Assembly (NCBI GenBank): GCA_003645435.1
Contig: QNFD01000038.1
Span: forward strand, 1-12,388
Source: Gammaproteobacteria bacterium
GTDB lineage: Bacteria; Pseudomonadota; Gammaproteobacteria; GCA-001735895
Reading direction: 5' to 3'
DNA: 12,388 bases
Under the pieces are notes generated by a model. It was not told the DNA's origin. It saw only the letters and a program-made list of their open reading frames with translations, and searched no databases. The position numbers and the translations under genes were made by a program. Of the stretch, positions 1-7,212 are shown in pieces. The stretch's first letter is position 1, and each line of letters opens with the position of its first letter.

Positions 1-1
1 A

Positions 2-601
2 CCTCTACCGCCTTTGCTGGATACACCGATCGAACAATACCTGGTCAACCAGCCCGACAATCCCTACCAGTACAGCCTGAAATGGGACGGTGAATGGCAG
101 ATAACCTATGAAACCTTTCGTGATATGGGCCTGGCCTATTCAATCGGACTGCTGATGATTTATTTACTCGTAGTCGCGCAGTTTAAATCCTATACCGTGC
201 CATTGATCATCATGGCACCCATTCCGCTGACGATTATCGGCGTGATGCCTGGTAATGCCCTTACCGGCGCACAATTTACCGCAACCTCGATGATCGGCAT
301 GATCGCGCTGGCGGGTATCATCGTTCGAAATTCGATTCTACTGGTCGATTTTATCAACCAGGAAGTAGCTCGCGGCATCGATTTCCAGGAAGCGGTTATC
401 CAGGCTGCCGCTGTGCGCGCCAAGCCCATCGTGTTAACCGCCCTGGCGGCTATTCTCGGCGCAATGTTCATCCTCGACGATCCTATATTCAATGGCCTCG
501 CAATTGCCCTGATTTCTGGAATCCTGGTGTCTACGCTACTCACCCTGATTGTAATTCCCGTCATGTTTTATGCTTTTAATTACCGTCGGCTTGAAAATTA
601 A
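2..601 (+). CDS. RND efflux transporter permease subunit, C-terminal fragment (5' cut by window edge)
   Basis: The frame is open from the left edge, so the gene starts outside the window; 199 residues remain before the TAA. They match the last fifth of an inner-membrane RND pump of the AcrB/HAE1 type, which uses proton motive force to export compounds through a tripartite envelope complex. Visible marks: a long hydrophobic segment around LAYSIGLLMIYLLVVAQF, the stretch APIPLTIIGVMPGNALTGAQ, the typical block MIALAGIIVRNSILLVDFIN, a cytoplasmic loop with EAVIQAAAVRAKPIVLTALAA, and final membrane helices ending in IVIPVMFY. The C-terminal tail is short. Substrate cannot be judged from this part, and a metal-type (CzcA-like) or multidrug pump is possible. 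A periplasmic adaptor gene would be expected to the left, outside the window. No terminator is evident between it and the regulator 46 bp downstream. Confidence 0.9.
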   Translation, partial: PLPPLLDTPIEQYLVNQPDNPYQYSLKWDGEWQITYETFRDMGLAYSIGLLMIYLLVVAQFKSYTVPLIIMAPIPLTIIGVMPGNALTGAQFTATSMIGMIALAGIIVRNSILLVDFINQEVARGIDFQEAVIQAAAVRAKPIVLTALAAILGAMFILDDPIFNGLAIALISGILVSTLLTLIVIPVMFYAFNYRRLEN

Positions 602-647
602 ATTATGCTGTGCAATCAGGATTGAATAAAACACAGCCAGGATTTCC

Positions 648-1472
648 ATGGCAAAAAGTACTAACGATATTAAAACACCCGCCAGTCGCGAGCAGCAGCG
701 CGCACTGACTCTATCGAAAGCCGTTGATTCAATTGGGCAAACTGAATTCTTGCCCAATATGATGGATTACCTGCGCATCGATGTGCCCTTCGTCGGTATG
801 TTGCTGTTGATGGTCGACGGATTAAACCGTCCTACCCACGTCTATGACACGATTCGTGCCGCCTACCGTCCTAACCTGGACATTTACCTCGATGGTGTTT
901 ACGAACTCGATCCGTTTTTTGTCAGCTTTCGTAAAAATCGGCAAACCTGTGCCATGTTGATTCGCGACGTCGCCCCGGATCGCTTCCAGCTCACCGAGTA
1001 CTACCGTCGCTACTACAGGAATATTGAACTGCGCGACGAAATGGCCATTTTTACCGAACTAGGCGATGATCGGTACCTTTCCTTCTCCATCGCCAGGCGC
1101 GTTTCCGAGCCTCGATTTCGCCGACATGAATTAAAGTATATCGAGCGTGACCTGCCGGTACTGGCTGCGCTATGCCGCCAGCATTTCAAACAGGCCTCCA
1201 CCCAACCGAGCGATGCATCGGCAGAACAAAGACTCGAATTTGCACTGGAAAGATTCGGTGAAGAAGCGCTGACTCCGAGGGAGCGTGACGTAGCGGTCTG
1301 CATTCTCAAGGGGCACTCCTCCAAATCGACCGCCAGGGAAATTGAAGTCAGCCCGGAGACTGTCAAAATCCATCGCAAGAATATTTATCGCAAGCTCAAT
1401 GTAACCTCTCAGAGCGATCTTTTCGTTCGTTTTGTAGCCACTTTGAACCAGGGAATTTCCGCCAGGGCGTAA
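648..1472 (+). CDS. LuxR-family transcriptional regulator with N-terminal sensor-like domain
   Basis: This 274-residue protein is probably a cytoplasmic DNA-binding regulator. The C-terminal domain (about 205-265) is a clear LuxR/GerE helix-turn-helix: it opens with LTPRERDV, continues with a helix around KSTAREIEVS, and has the recognition helix SPETVKIHRKNIYRKL followed by NVTSQSDL. Residues 20-180 form a separate domain rich in aromatic and acidic residues, for example YLDGVYELDPFF and YYRRYYRNIELRDE. It resembles the GAF/PAS-like ligand domains often placed before such HTHs; I cannot identify its ligand, and no receiver domain (Asp phosphosite) is apparent. The ATG is preceded by AGGA five bases upstream, which supports this start. 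It lies between an RND pump gene and a polyamine-type transporter operon on the same strand. Control of the transporter is plausible but inferred, because a repeat cluster of about 140 bp separates them. Confidence 0.88.
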   Translation: MAKSTNDIKTPASREQQRALTLSKAVDSIGQTEFLPNMMDYLRIDVPFVGMLLLMVDGLNRPTHVYDTIRAAYRPNLDIYLDGVYELDPFFVSFRKNRQTCAMLIRDVAPDRFQLTEYYRRYYRNIELRDEMAIFTELGDDRYLSFSIARRVSEPRFRRHELKYIERDLPVLAALCRQHFKQASTQPSDASAEQRLEFALERFGEEALTPRERDVAVCILKGHSSKSTAREIEVSPETVKIHRKNIYRKLNVTSQSDLFVRFVATLNQGISARA

Positions 1473-1499
1473 TAACCGATTATGTCGGACCGGGCCAAA

Positions 1500-1586
1500 A
1501 TTGCCCCTCACCCCTGCCCTCGACAATTGCTCCTGCATTGTTCTACCACCTACATCCATGTAGGCGTCTCCCCGGAGGGGCGAGGG
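1500..1586 (+). repeat. REP-like unit A1, interrupted by a 47-bp palindromic insert
   Basis: The 20 bases ATTGCCCCTCACCCCTGCCC at 1500-1519 recur exactly at 11755-11774. The second half, a hairpin of the form TCTCCCC-GGA-GGGGCGAGGG at 1567-1586, recurs at 11775-11794 with one mismatch. In the distant copy the halves touch; here 47 bp (1520-1566) lie between them. This is a GC-rich, REP-like intergenic element of the kind associated with RAYT transposases, and a RAYT gene is present in this window. Confidence 0.75.
1520..1566. repeat. 47-bp insert with two palindromes inside REP-like unit A1
   Basis: Aligned to the uninterrupted unit at 11755-11794, these 47 bases are extra. They contain ACAAT (1523-1527) paired with ATTGT (1537-1541), and a stronger palindrome CCTACAT-CC-ATGTAGG at 1549-1564. 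The core CTACATCCATGTAG is the exact reverse complement of 11681-11694. A TC lies at the insert start and again just after it, so the junction could be a 2-bp duplication or merely alignment ambiguity. It may be a second small repeat family nested in the first. Confidence 0.55.
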
Positions 1587-1597
1587 GACTACAAATA

Positions 1598-1636
1598 CTC
1601 CCTCTCCCCGTGGGGAGAGGACAGGGGTGAGAGGGC
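1598..1636 (-). repeat. REP-like unit A2 (inverted relative to A1)
   Basis: A perfect 9-bp-arm hairpin, CCTCTCCCC-GT-GGGGAGAGG at 1601-1620, is followed by ACAGGGGTGAGAGGGC. Read on the - strand this is the same unit as A1: a CCCTCACCCCTG-like head followed by a CTCTCCCC hairpin. A1 and A2 thus form an inverted pair of REPIN or BIME style. No T-run follows, so it is not a standard intrinsic terminator, although the hairpin could still affect mRNA ends between the regulator and the transporter. Confidence 0.7.
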
Positions 1637-1687
1637 GCCCATATGAGTAACCGCGATTTAATCCCTGAATCCAGCGACATAAATTCT

Positions 1688-1703
1688 TAACCCTTTAGGG
1701 TTA
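1688..1703. promoter_or_regulatory. Short perfect palindrome upstream of the transporter operon (possible operator)
   Basis: TAACCCT-TT-AGGGTTA has 7-bp arms with a 2-bp centre, and lies about 70 bp before the start chosen for the ATPase gene. An AT-rich TATATACA stretch, a weak -10 candidate, overlaps and follows it at 1702-1709, with no convincing -35. The position suits a regulator-binding site for the operon, but nothing in the sequence identifies the protein that binds it. Confidence 0.35.
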
Positions 1704-1773
1704 TATACAGTTTCCGCCCCCCGGGCATAAACTTTTGTCGAATAACAATATAGTTTTATCTGGGAGACTGATC

Positions 1774-2880
1774 TTGTCGGCCAATACAAGTAAAGCCGCA
1801 ATCGATATTCGGAATACATCGAAGGTTTATGGGAAAAGTCGTGTTAACGGCGTTGTCGCGCTCGACGATGTATCCCTGCAGATCCGCGATAACGAATTCT
1901 TCACCCTGCTCGGCCCCTCGGGTTGCGGCAAAACCACCCTGCTACGCCTGATTGCCGGCTTTGAACAACCGACCCAGGGCGAGATACTGCTCTTCGATCA
2001 TCATTTAGAAGGGCTGCCACCTTATAAACGTCCGGTAAATACCGTATTTCAGCACTATGCCCTGTTCCCGCATATGACCGTGTCTGAAAATATTGGCTTT
2101 GGCCTGGAAATGCAGGGCAAGGCAGATGCCGAGATACACAAGGTGGTCGACGAGGTACTTGCCCTGGTACAGATGGAATACCTGGCTAACCGTAAGATCA
2201 GTGAAATCTCGGGCGGGCAACAACAGCGTGTGGCACTCGCACGCGCGTTAGCGCCTCGTCCCAAGGTATTACTACTCGATGAACCGCTGTCGGCACTCGA
2301 TTTTAAACTACGCAAGGAAATGCAACTCGAACTCAAACGCCTGCAGCTCGATACCGGCATTACCTTTGTATTCGTGACCCACGACCAGGAAGAGGCGTTG
2401 ACCATGTCAGACCGGGTAGCAGTCATGAACGAGGGCCAGATACTCCAGGTCGGAAGCCCGAAAGAAATCTACGATCATCCCGCCAGGCGTTTCGTGGCGG
2501 ATTTCATCGGCGACATTAATATCCTCGGTGCCGAAATTCTGAGTAGTGATTCGGCCAGGGCAAGCATCCGGCTAAGCGGTGGTTTCGAAACCAGTGCCAG
2601 CCTGCCGGATCAGTCCGATGCCCTGTCGGGTAAAGTCAGCGTCGCCGTGCGTCCCGAGCAACTTGAATTCATCGACGATCAGGAAAGTGCGGCACTTCGT
2701 TGCAAGATAAAGAGAATCACTTATTTCGGATCTGGATCCCATTACGATCTCGAGACCGCGGAGGGGGAATCGATCACCCTGCGCCAGCAAAACCGGTTGG
2801 GTGGTCATCGCAATTACGAGGTCGACGACCAGGTGAATATCGCGCTCAACGAGGGCAGTCTGCAGATTCTCGCGGACTAG
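1774..2880 (+). CDS. potA: Polyamine-type ABC transporter, ATP-binding protein (PotA-like)
   Basis: This is the cytoplasmic ATPase that powers import through the two permeases encoded next. Counting from the TTG at 1774 (368 residues): Walker [10 protein letters not shown] at about 47-55, Q-loop in [10 protein letters not shown] near 93, signature SGGQQQR at about 146-152, Walker B VLLLDEP at about 165-171, D-loop SALD, and H-loop His in FVTHD near 203. The C-terminal third, about 270-360, is a TOBE-type regulatory domain with SVAVRPEQ. Length and the [20 protein letters not shown] style match PotA/PotG. The TTG at 1774 is chosen because GGGAG lies seven bases before it; an in-frame TTG at 1735 would add 13 residues but has no good ribosome site. 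The potB-like ATG follows six bases after the stop, so it is in an operon. Substrate is inferred from the family: putrescine, spermidine or a related amine. Confidence 0.92.
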   Translation: MSANTSKAAIDIRNTSKVYGKSRVNGVVALDDVSLQIRDNEFFTLLGPSGCGKTTLLRLIAGFEQPTQGEILLFDHHLEGLPPYKRPVNTVFQHYALFPHMTVSENIGFGLEMQGKADAEIHKVVDEVLALVQMEYLANRKISEISGGQQQRVALARALAPRPKVLLLDEPLSALDFKLRKEMQLELKRLQLDTGITFVFVTHDQEEALTMSDRVAVMNEGQILQVGSPKEIYDHPARRFVADFIGDINILGAEILSSDSARASIRLSGGFETSASLPDQSDALSGKVSVAVRPEQLEFIDDQESAALRCKIKRITYFGSGSHYDLETAEGESITLRQQNRLGGHRNYEVDDQVNIALNEGSLQILAD

Positions 2881-2886
2881 ATAAAG

Positions 2887-3840
2887 ATGACCAAATCCAG
2901 CAATCACCAACTCCCCGAATCCAATCTGTCGGCCAGTGTGATTGCCGCTGAAAAACAATTGAAAAAAACCCGTATGCTACTGTTGGCACCGGGAATTCTG
3001 ATTATTCTGTTGATCGGCATTCTACCCCTGTCGATCGTGCTGACATATTCCTTTATGACGCCTGGAGACTACGGTGGGGTGAAGGCAGAATTTTCTACTG
3101 CCGCCTATGTGCAACTGTTGTTTGAGGAAGATATATTCGACGAAACCTTTAGCTTTACCAGTTCTTATCTGCAAATATTCGGGCGCTCACTGGCACTTGC
3201 GATCTTTGCGACGGTCGCAAGCCTGCTGATCGGTTTCCCAACCGCTTATTTTATTGCCACCCGGACACCGGAAACCAGATCAGCCTGGCTGTTCATGATT
3301 ACGATTCCGTTCTGGACCAATCTGTTGATCCGGACCTATGCAATGCTGTTGATCCTGCGTGACGAGGGCGCGATTAATCTCGGCTTGATGAAACTTGGCC
3401 TGATCGAAAAAGCCATTCCAATGCTGTACACCAATTTTGCCGTGTGCCTGGGTCTGATCTATGCCTTCCTGCCTTTTATGATTTTGCCGATTTACGCGAG
3501 CCTCGAGAAACTCGATTTTCGCCTCGTCGAAGCCGGATTCGACCTCTATGCGAATCGTTTCAAAGTATTAAAACGCATTATTATCCCGCTCGCAAAACCT
3601 GGCATTGCGGCCGGTTGTATCCTCGTATTTATCCCCAGCCTGGGCGCCTTCATTACCCCTGAATTACTCGGCGGTGGTAAATCCCTGATGATTGGCAATC
3701 TCATCAACATACAGTTCGGCAGTTCACGTAACTGGCCTTTTGGCTCGGCGATCGCACTGATATTGATGGCGCTGGTACTGGTATCACTGATGATCTACGT
3801 GAAGCGCAGTGGCGAAAAAGGGGCGTCGGCTCATGGCTGA
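2887..3840 (+). CDS. potB: Polyamine-type ABC transporter permease (PotB-like)
   Basis: A 317-residue inner-membrane permease. After a charged cytoplasmic N-terminus of about 28 residues come about six hydrophobic segments: roughly 30-55, 98-122, 134-156, 183-204, 240-258 and 286-304. The binding-protein-dependent permease (EAA) loop is clear at about 214-240: VEAGFDLYANRF leading into PLAKPGI, which docks on the ATPase. The motif around SLGAFITPELLGG is typical of PotB/PotH. There is a sizeable periplasmic loop between the first two segments (about 57-97). The gene starts 6 bp after the ATPase stop and its 3' end overlaps the next permease start by 8 bp, which implies translational coupling. 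It forms the channel with the PotC-like partner. Confidence 0.92.
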   Translation: MTKSSNHQLPESNLSASVIAAEKQLKKTRMLLLAPGILIILLIGILPLSIVLTYSFMTPGDYGGVKAEFSTAAYVQLLFEEDIFDETFSFTSSYLQIFGRSLALAIFATVASLLIGFPTAYFIATRTPETRSAWLFMITIPFWTNLLIRTYAMLLILRDEGAINLGLMKLGLIEKAIPMLYTNFAVCLGLIYAFLPFMILPIYASLEKLDFRLVEAGFDLYANRFKVLKRIIIPLAKPGIAAGCILVFIPSLGAFITPELLGGGKSLMIGNLINIQFGSSRNWPFGSAIALILMALVLVSLMIYVKRSGEKGASAHG

Positions 3841-4669
3841 AATGACTGCAAGCGTCGCGAAGCCGGTAACCGTCAAAGCGGTAGACCTCAAACATCAACC
3901 AGGTTTTTCGGTAGTTGCCTGGACCTGCCTGATTGTACTATACGCACCCATTGCGGTACTGGTGCTGTTTTCGTTCAACGAAAATCGCTCGGTGGCATTG
4001 TGGACTCGATTCAGTTTCGACTGGTACGTGAAGGCATGGAACAACGAGGGTATACAGAATGCGGCCATCATTTCTTTTGAGGTTGCGCTGGTCGCGATGG
4101 TAGCATCGACCATCATGGCTACCATGGCCGCGCTGGTCACAACCCGGACCGCACCCTATCGGGGATTGAACCTGGCGGTAACCATTATTAACCAGCCGCT
4201 GATGGTGCCCGAAATCGTTACCGCGGTCGCTACCCTGACCTTTTTTGCAATCATCAAGAAAGCTACCGGGGTTACCGGCCTTGGCTACCTGATAATCGCT
4301 CACACTGTTTTTTGTATCCCCTTTGCCTACATGCCGATTCGGGCACGGCTGGAGGATATGGACCTAAGCCTGGAACAGGCTGCCGCCGATTTATACGCCC
4401 CGCCACTGAAGGTATTCAGGCGGATCACTTTGCCACTATTGATGCCGGGTATTATGGCAGGCGCGATGCTGGCTTTTATCGTTTCACTGGACGATGTAAT
4501 CATCACCCTGTTCGTGGGTGGTCCGGGTGAGACAACTTTGCCTATTTTTATTCTGGGGCAAATTCGGCGAGGGGTAACCCCTGAAGTGAATGCGGTTTCG
4601 ACCGTATTCCTCGGGTTTTCGGTTGTCTTCGTCACATTGATTTTCCTGTTTGGGAAAAATAAGAAATAG
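3833..4669 (+). CDS. potC: Polyamine-type ABC transporter permease (PotC-like)
   Basis: The second permease, 278 residues from the ATG at 3833. That ATG overlaps the potB-like stop by 8 bp and has a GGGG-type ribosome site (3820-3823) upstream; an in-frame GTG at 3809 would add eight residues without visible support. About six hydrophobic segments are seen, starting with VVAWTCLIVLYAPIAVLVLF, then NENRSVALWTRFSFDWYVKAW, which is characteristic of PotC/PotI. The EAA loop is at about 181-207 (EQAAADLYAPPLKVFRRITL then PLLMPGI), and FIVSLDDVIITLFVGG follows as in the family. The tail ends in a short lysine-rich cytoplasmic stretch. It heterodimerises with the preceding permease. The binding-protein gene follows after 42 bp. 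Confidence 0.92.
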   Translation: MAEMTASVAKPVTVKAVDLKHQPGFSVVAWTCLIVLYAPIAVLVLFSFNENRSVALWTRFSFDWYVKAWNNEGIQNAAIISFEVALVAMVASTIMATMAALVTTRTAPYRGLNLAVTIINQPLMVPEIVTAVATLTFFAIIKKATGVTGLGYLIIAHTVFCIPFAYMPIRARLEDMDLSLEQAAADLYAPPLKVFRRITLPLLMPGIMAGAMLAFIVSLDDVIITLFVGGPGETTLPIFILGQIRRGVTPEVNAVSTVFLGFSVVFVTLIFLFGKNKK

Positions 4670-4711
4670 ACGGGACAGCTTCCTGTTTAACTATCACTTA
4701 AGAGGTCAAAA

Positions 4712-5740
4712 ATGAAAAACATTCTACTTTCCATTATTACAGCAACCAGTCTGGTGCTGGCGGGCTCCGCCTCGGCAGCGGGCGAGCTGCACATCTATAA
4801 CTGGGGTAACTACACCAACCCGGAGATGATCAAGAAATTTGAAGCCGCCAACGATATCAAGGTAACACTCGATAGCTATGACTCGAATGAAACCATGCTC
4901 GCCAAGGTTGAACAGGGCGGTTCCGGTTACGACGTCGTCGTGCCTGGCGACTACATGATCGCGATCATGCTGAAGAAGGACTTGCTCGAAAAAGTGATGC
5001 CTAACCAGATGTCCAATTTTAAAAACATGGATCCTAAATGGGTCAACGTTTACTGGGACAAGGGTCGCAACTACTCCGTTCCTTATCAGTGGGGGACTAC
5101 TTCTTTCCAGGTCGACACCACGGTTTACAAGGGTGACATCAACACGCTCAAGCTGTTGTACGATCCACCAAAGGAATTACAGGGCCGGATCAACATGCTC
5201 AACGACATGAACGACGTCATCAACGCTGGCCTGCGCTACCTCGGCTATCCGCGCTGTAATAGCAACAAGGCTCAATTGAAAGAACTTAACACGCTTTTAC
5301 TGTCGGCCAAGAAGCACTGGCGCACTATGGACTATTCCACCATCGAGAAGCTCACTTCGAAAGACGTCGACCTGTCACAAAACTGGAACGGCGCCGCGAT
5401 GCGTGCCCGGGCACAGCGTCCGGAGCTGGAATACGCCTATCCGAAAGAAGGGTTCACCGGCTGGATGGACAATGTAGCCGTGCTCAAAGGTGCTCCGAAT
5501 GTCGAAAATGCCAAGCTCTTCATGAACTTCATGATGGATCCTGAGAACGCGGCAATGACTTCCAATTTCGCGCGTTACGCCAACGGTGTCATGGGCAGTG
5601 AAAAGTATATGGAAGCAGCGATGAAGTCCGCGCCTGAGATTATCATTCCAGCTAGTGCGCCTGCACCTGAGTTTGTGCCACCCTGTGATCAGGACGTGGT
5701 CGCGCTATATACCAAGATCTGGACCAATCTTAAGAAATAG
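4712..5740 (+). CDS. potD: Periplasmic polyamine-type substrate-binding protein (PotD/PotF-like)
   Basis: A 342-residue exported binding protein that should deliver substrate to the permeases. It has AGAGG six bases before the ATG and a classic signal peptide: a Lys near the N-terminus, a hydrophobic core, then ASA|A with likely cleavage after residue 22. The mature part begins GELHIYNWGNYTNPEM, like PotD/PotF. Matched from memory of E. coli PotD, the pocket residues appear kept: W31 and Y34 in YNWGNY, the aromatic in GDY (81), W225 in NWNG, W251 and D253 in GWMDN. One difference: where PotD has the Asp..Glu pair in DDARE, this protein has D165 and D168 in NDMND, so Asp replaces Glu. Two cysteines (182, 325) could form a disulfide. 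Last gene of the operon; a hairpin follows. Exact ligand is uncertain, and PotF is an equally valid comparison. Confidence 0.9.
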   Translation: MKNILLSIITATSLVLAGSASAAGELHIYNWGNYTNPEMIKKFEAANDIKVTLDSYDSNETMLAKVEQGGSGYDVVVPGDYMIAIMLKKDLLEKVMPNQMSNFKNMDPKWVNVYWDKGRNYSVPYQWGTTSFQVDTTVYKGDINTLKLLYDPPKELQGRINMLNDMNDVINAGLRYLGYPRCNSNKAQLKELNTLLLSAKKHWRTMDYSTIEKLTSKDVDLSQNWNGAAMRARAQRPELEYAYPKEGFTGWMDNVAVLKGAPNVENAKLFMNFMMDPENAAMTSNFARYANGVMGSEKYMEAAMKSAPEIIIPASAPAPEFVPPCDQDVVALYTKIWTNLKK

Positions 5741-5753
5741 AAGCTCCTTAGTT

Positions 5754-5787
5754 AGCCGGGCGGGTTTATCCCCCCGGCTCTTCTTCT
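5754..5787 (+). terminator. Terminator-like hairpin after the transporter operon
   Basis: AGCCGGG(C)GGG at 5754-5764 can pair with CCCCCCGGCT at 5770-5779 across a TTTAT loop, with one bulged base. The pyrimidine-rich TCTTCTTC follows, not a pure T-run. It sits 13 bp after the binding-protein stop and before the serine hydrolase, so it probably ends or weakens transcription of the operon. Some read-through is possible because the tract is imperfect. Confidence 0.6.
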
Positions 5788-5807
5788 AATTATCTTAGAG
5801 ATTTATT

Positions 5808-7022
5808 TTGAATCAGCCAATCAAACCACAGACCGCCCGGGAACTGGGGATCATGCGAGGTTTCCCGCCACCTCCCGAAAAACGACCAGGCCCGAGTAAC
5901 TGGGACCTGGCGCCGTTTAATCGCTGGTCTTTTTTGAATATGCGCAGTTTGTTCCCAACCGCCGATGTCAAGGCTGACTGCGGCAACATTCAATCCCTGT
6001 CAGTGGCAGAACAGGATTTACACTCTATTCAATTTACCGATCTCAAGGGCGACAAAACGACAGTTTCCGAGTTCATCGACAACACCTATACCGATGGGTT
6101 TATGGTTTTGCACGGGAACAGGGTAATTACCGAAAATTACTACAATGCAATGCTCGCAAATACCCCGCATTTATCCCAGTCGGTTGCGAAATCGATTGTC
6201 GGAAGCCTGGTCGGTGTTCTTTGTGACCAGGGAATCCTCGATATCGAAGCGCCGCTGATCGAATATGTACCGGAACTGGCTAACTGCGGTTATAAAGACG
6301 CCAACCTGGGACATGCACTAACAATGACCAGCGGTGTGCAATTTGTCGAAGATTACAATGCGCCCCACTCAGACATGACTCGCATCGATATTGCCTGCGG
6401 ATGGCGTCCGCCACCCGAGGGTGATGAACCACCGACCATTCGCGACGTCATATTAAGCCTGCCCAAAATAAGGGGTCATGGTGAAATTTTTAATTATCGC
6501 TCGGTAGAAACCGACGTGGTTGCCTGGGTGATAGAGAGAGCAACCGCAAAATCGCTATCTGAACTGGTGAGTGAGTTAATCTGGCAAAAAATCGGCGCCG
6601 AACACGACGCATTTTTTACCGTCGACAAGGCGGCCACGGTCGTTGCCAGCGGCGGCTTCAATGCCACGCTGAGAGACTATGCCCGTTTCGGTTTAATGAT
6701 GCAGAATGACGGTCTCGTAGGTGATACCCGGGTAGTATCGAAGCACTGGGTTGAGCGTTGCGCCAGCGGCAACAATAGCCTTTACGGAAAACCATACACC
6801 GATACCTGCCCCGATGGCGCTTACAGCAATTTCTGGTGGGTCGACAATATCGCAAAGGGCGATTTCATGGCGCGGGGCGTTTTCGGCCAGATGATTTACA
6901 TTAATCGCGAGGCCGAACTTACCATAGTCAAACTCTCGACCTGGCCTGATTACATGAAACCCGACTTCACCAGGAACTCGCTATTGGCCTTCGACGCTAT
7001 TCGCCGAGAACTCGACACCTGA
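5808..7022 (+). CDS. Serine hydrolase, beta-lactamase/6-aminohexanoate-dimer hydrolase (NylB-like) group
   Basis: A 404-residue protein of the penicillin-binding-protein-fold serine hydrolases (beta-lactamase class C superfamily). The catalytic SxxK is SVAK at 125-128, within LSQSVAKSIVGSLVG. The second motif, usually YxN, appears as YRS at 230-232 (FNYRS), a variant also typical of the NylB-like branch. The third region is ARGVFGQM near the C-terminus. The N-terminal GFPPPPEKRP and PFNRWSFLNMR stretches are typical of this branch. No signal peptide is visible, so it is probably cytoplasmic. The TTG at 5808 has AGAG seven bases upstream; an ATG at 5853 is an alternative start. Such enzymes cleave amides or esters, and the true substrate is unknown here. 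It follows the polyamine-type operon by 67 bp on the same strand with a hairpin between, so linkage of function is only suggestive. Confidence 0.85.
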   Translation: MNQPIKPQTARELGIMRGFPPPPEKRPGPSNWDLAPFNRWSFLNMRSLFPTADVKADCGNIQSLSVAEQDLHSIQFTDLKGDKTTVSEFIDNTYTDGFMVLHGNRVITENYYNAMLANTPHLSQSVAKSIVGSLVGVLCDQGILDIEAPLIEYVPELANCGYKDANLGHALTMTSGVQFVEDYNAPHSDMTRIDIACGWRPPPEGDEPPTIRDVILSLPKIRGHGEIFNYRSVETDVVAWVIERATAKSLSELVSELIWQKIGAEHDAFFTVDKAATVVASGGFNATLRDYARFGLMMQNDGLVGDTRVVSKHWVERCASGNNSLYGKPYTDTCPDGAYSNFWWVDNIAKGDFMARGVFGQMIYINREAELTIVKLSTWPDYMKPDFTRNSLLAFDAIRRELDT

Positions 7023-7133
7023 GTTTTATTCGCTCAAGCAGGGGCGTTGAGGCCGCAGGTCGTCGAGATCGATAAAATATCCGATGTAGACTGTGAGCTA
7101 ATCCACATAATATTTAAGTTTTCCCAAATTCGG

Positions 7134-7162
7134 TTTAGATAAGCCCGACAATCAACTATACT
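7134..7162 (+). promoter_or_regulatory. Candidate sigma-70 promoter for pckA
   Basis: TTTAGA at 7134-7139 (4 of 6 to the -35 consensus) and TATACT at 7157-7162 (5 of 6 to the -10) are separated by exactly 17 bp. Transcription would begin near 7169, about 45 bases before the pckA ATG. It lies in the 190-bp gap between the serine hydrolase and pckA, where I see no other feature and no clear terminator. Confidence 0.45.
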
Positions 7163-7212
7163 GCGCCTTTTATGCCTCCTGGCAACTCCATTTAACCCTA
7201 ATATCAATAATA

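Noticed and set aside
1601..1620. Rho-independent terminator for the LuxR-type gene
   Set aside because: The hairpin is perfect but is followed by ACAGGGG, not T residues, and it is part of a repeat found elsewhere.
1500..1636. CRISPR array
   Set aside because: The repeats are few, inverted relative to each other, with no regular spacer length and no cas genes in the window.
4672..4695. Small ACAG-CTTC-CTGT hairpin before the binding-protein gene
   Set aside because: Only four paired bases; too weak to call a regulatory element, though it could slightly affect mRNA processing inside the operon.
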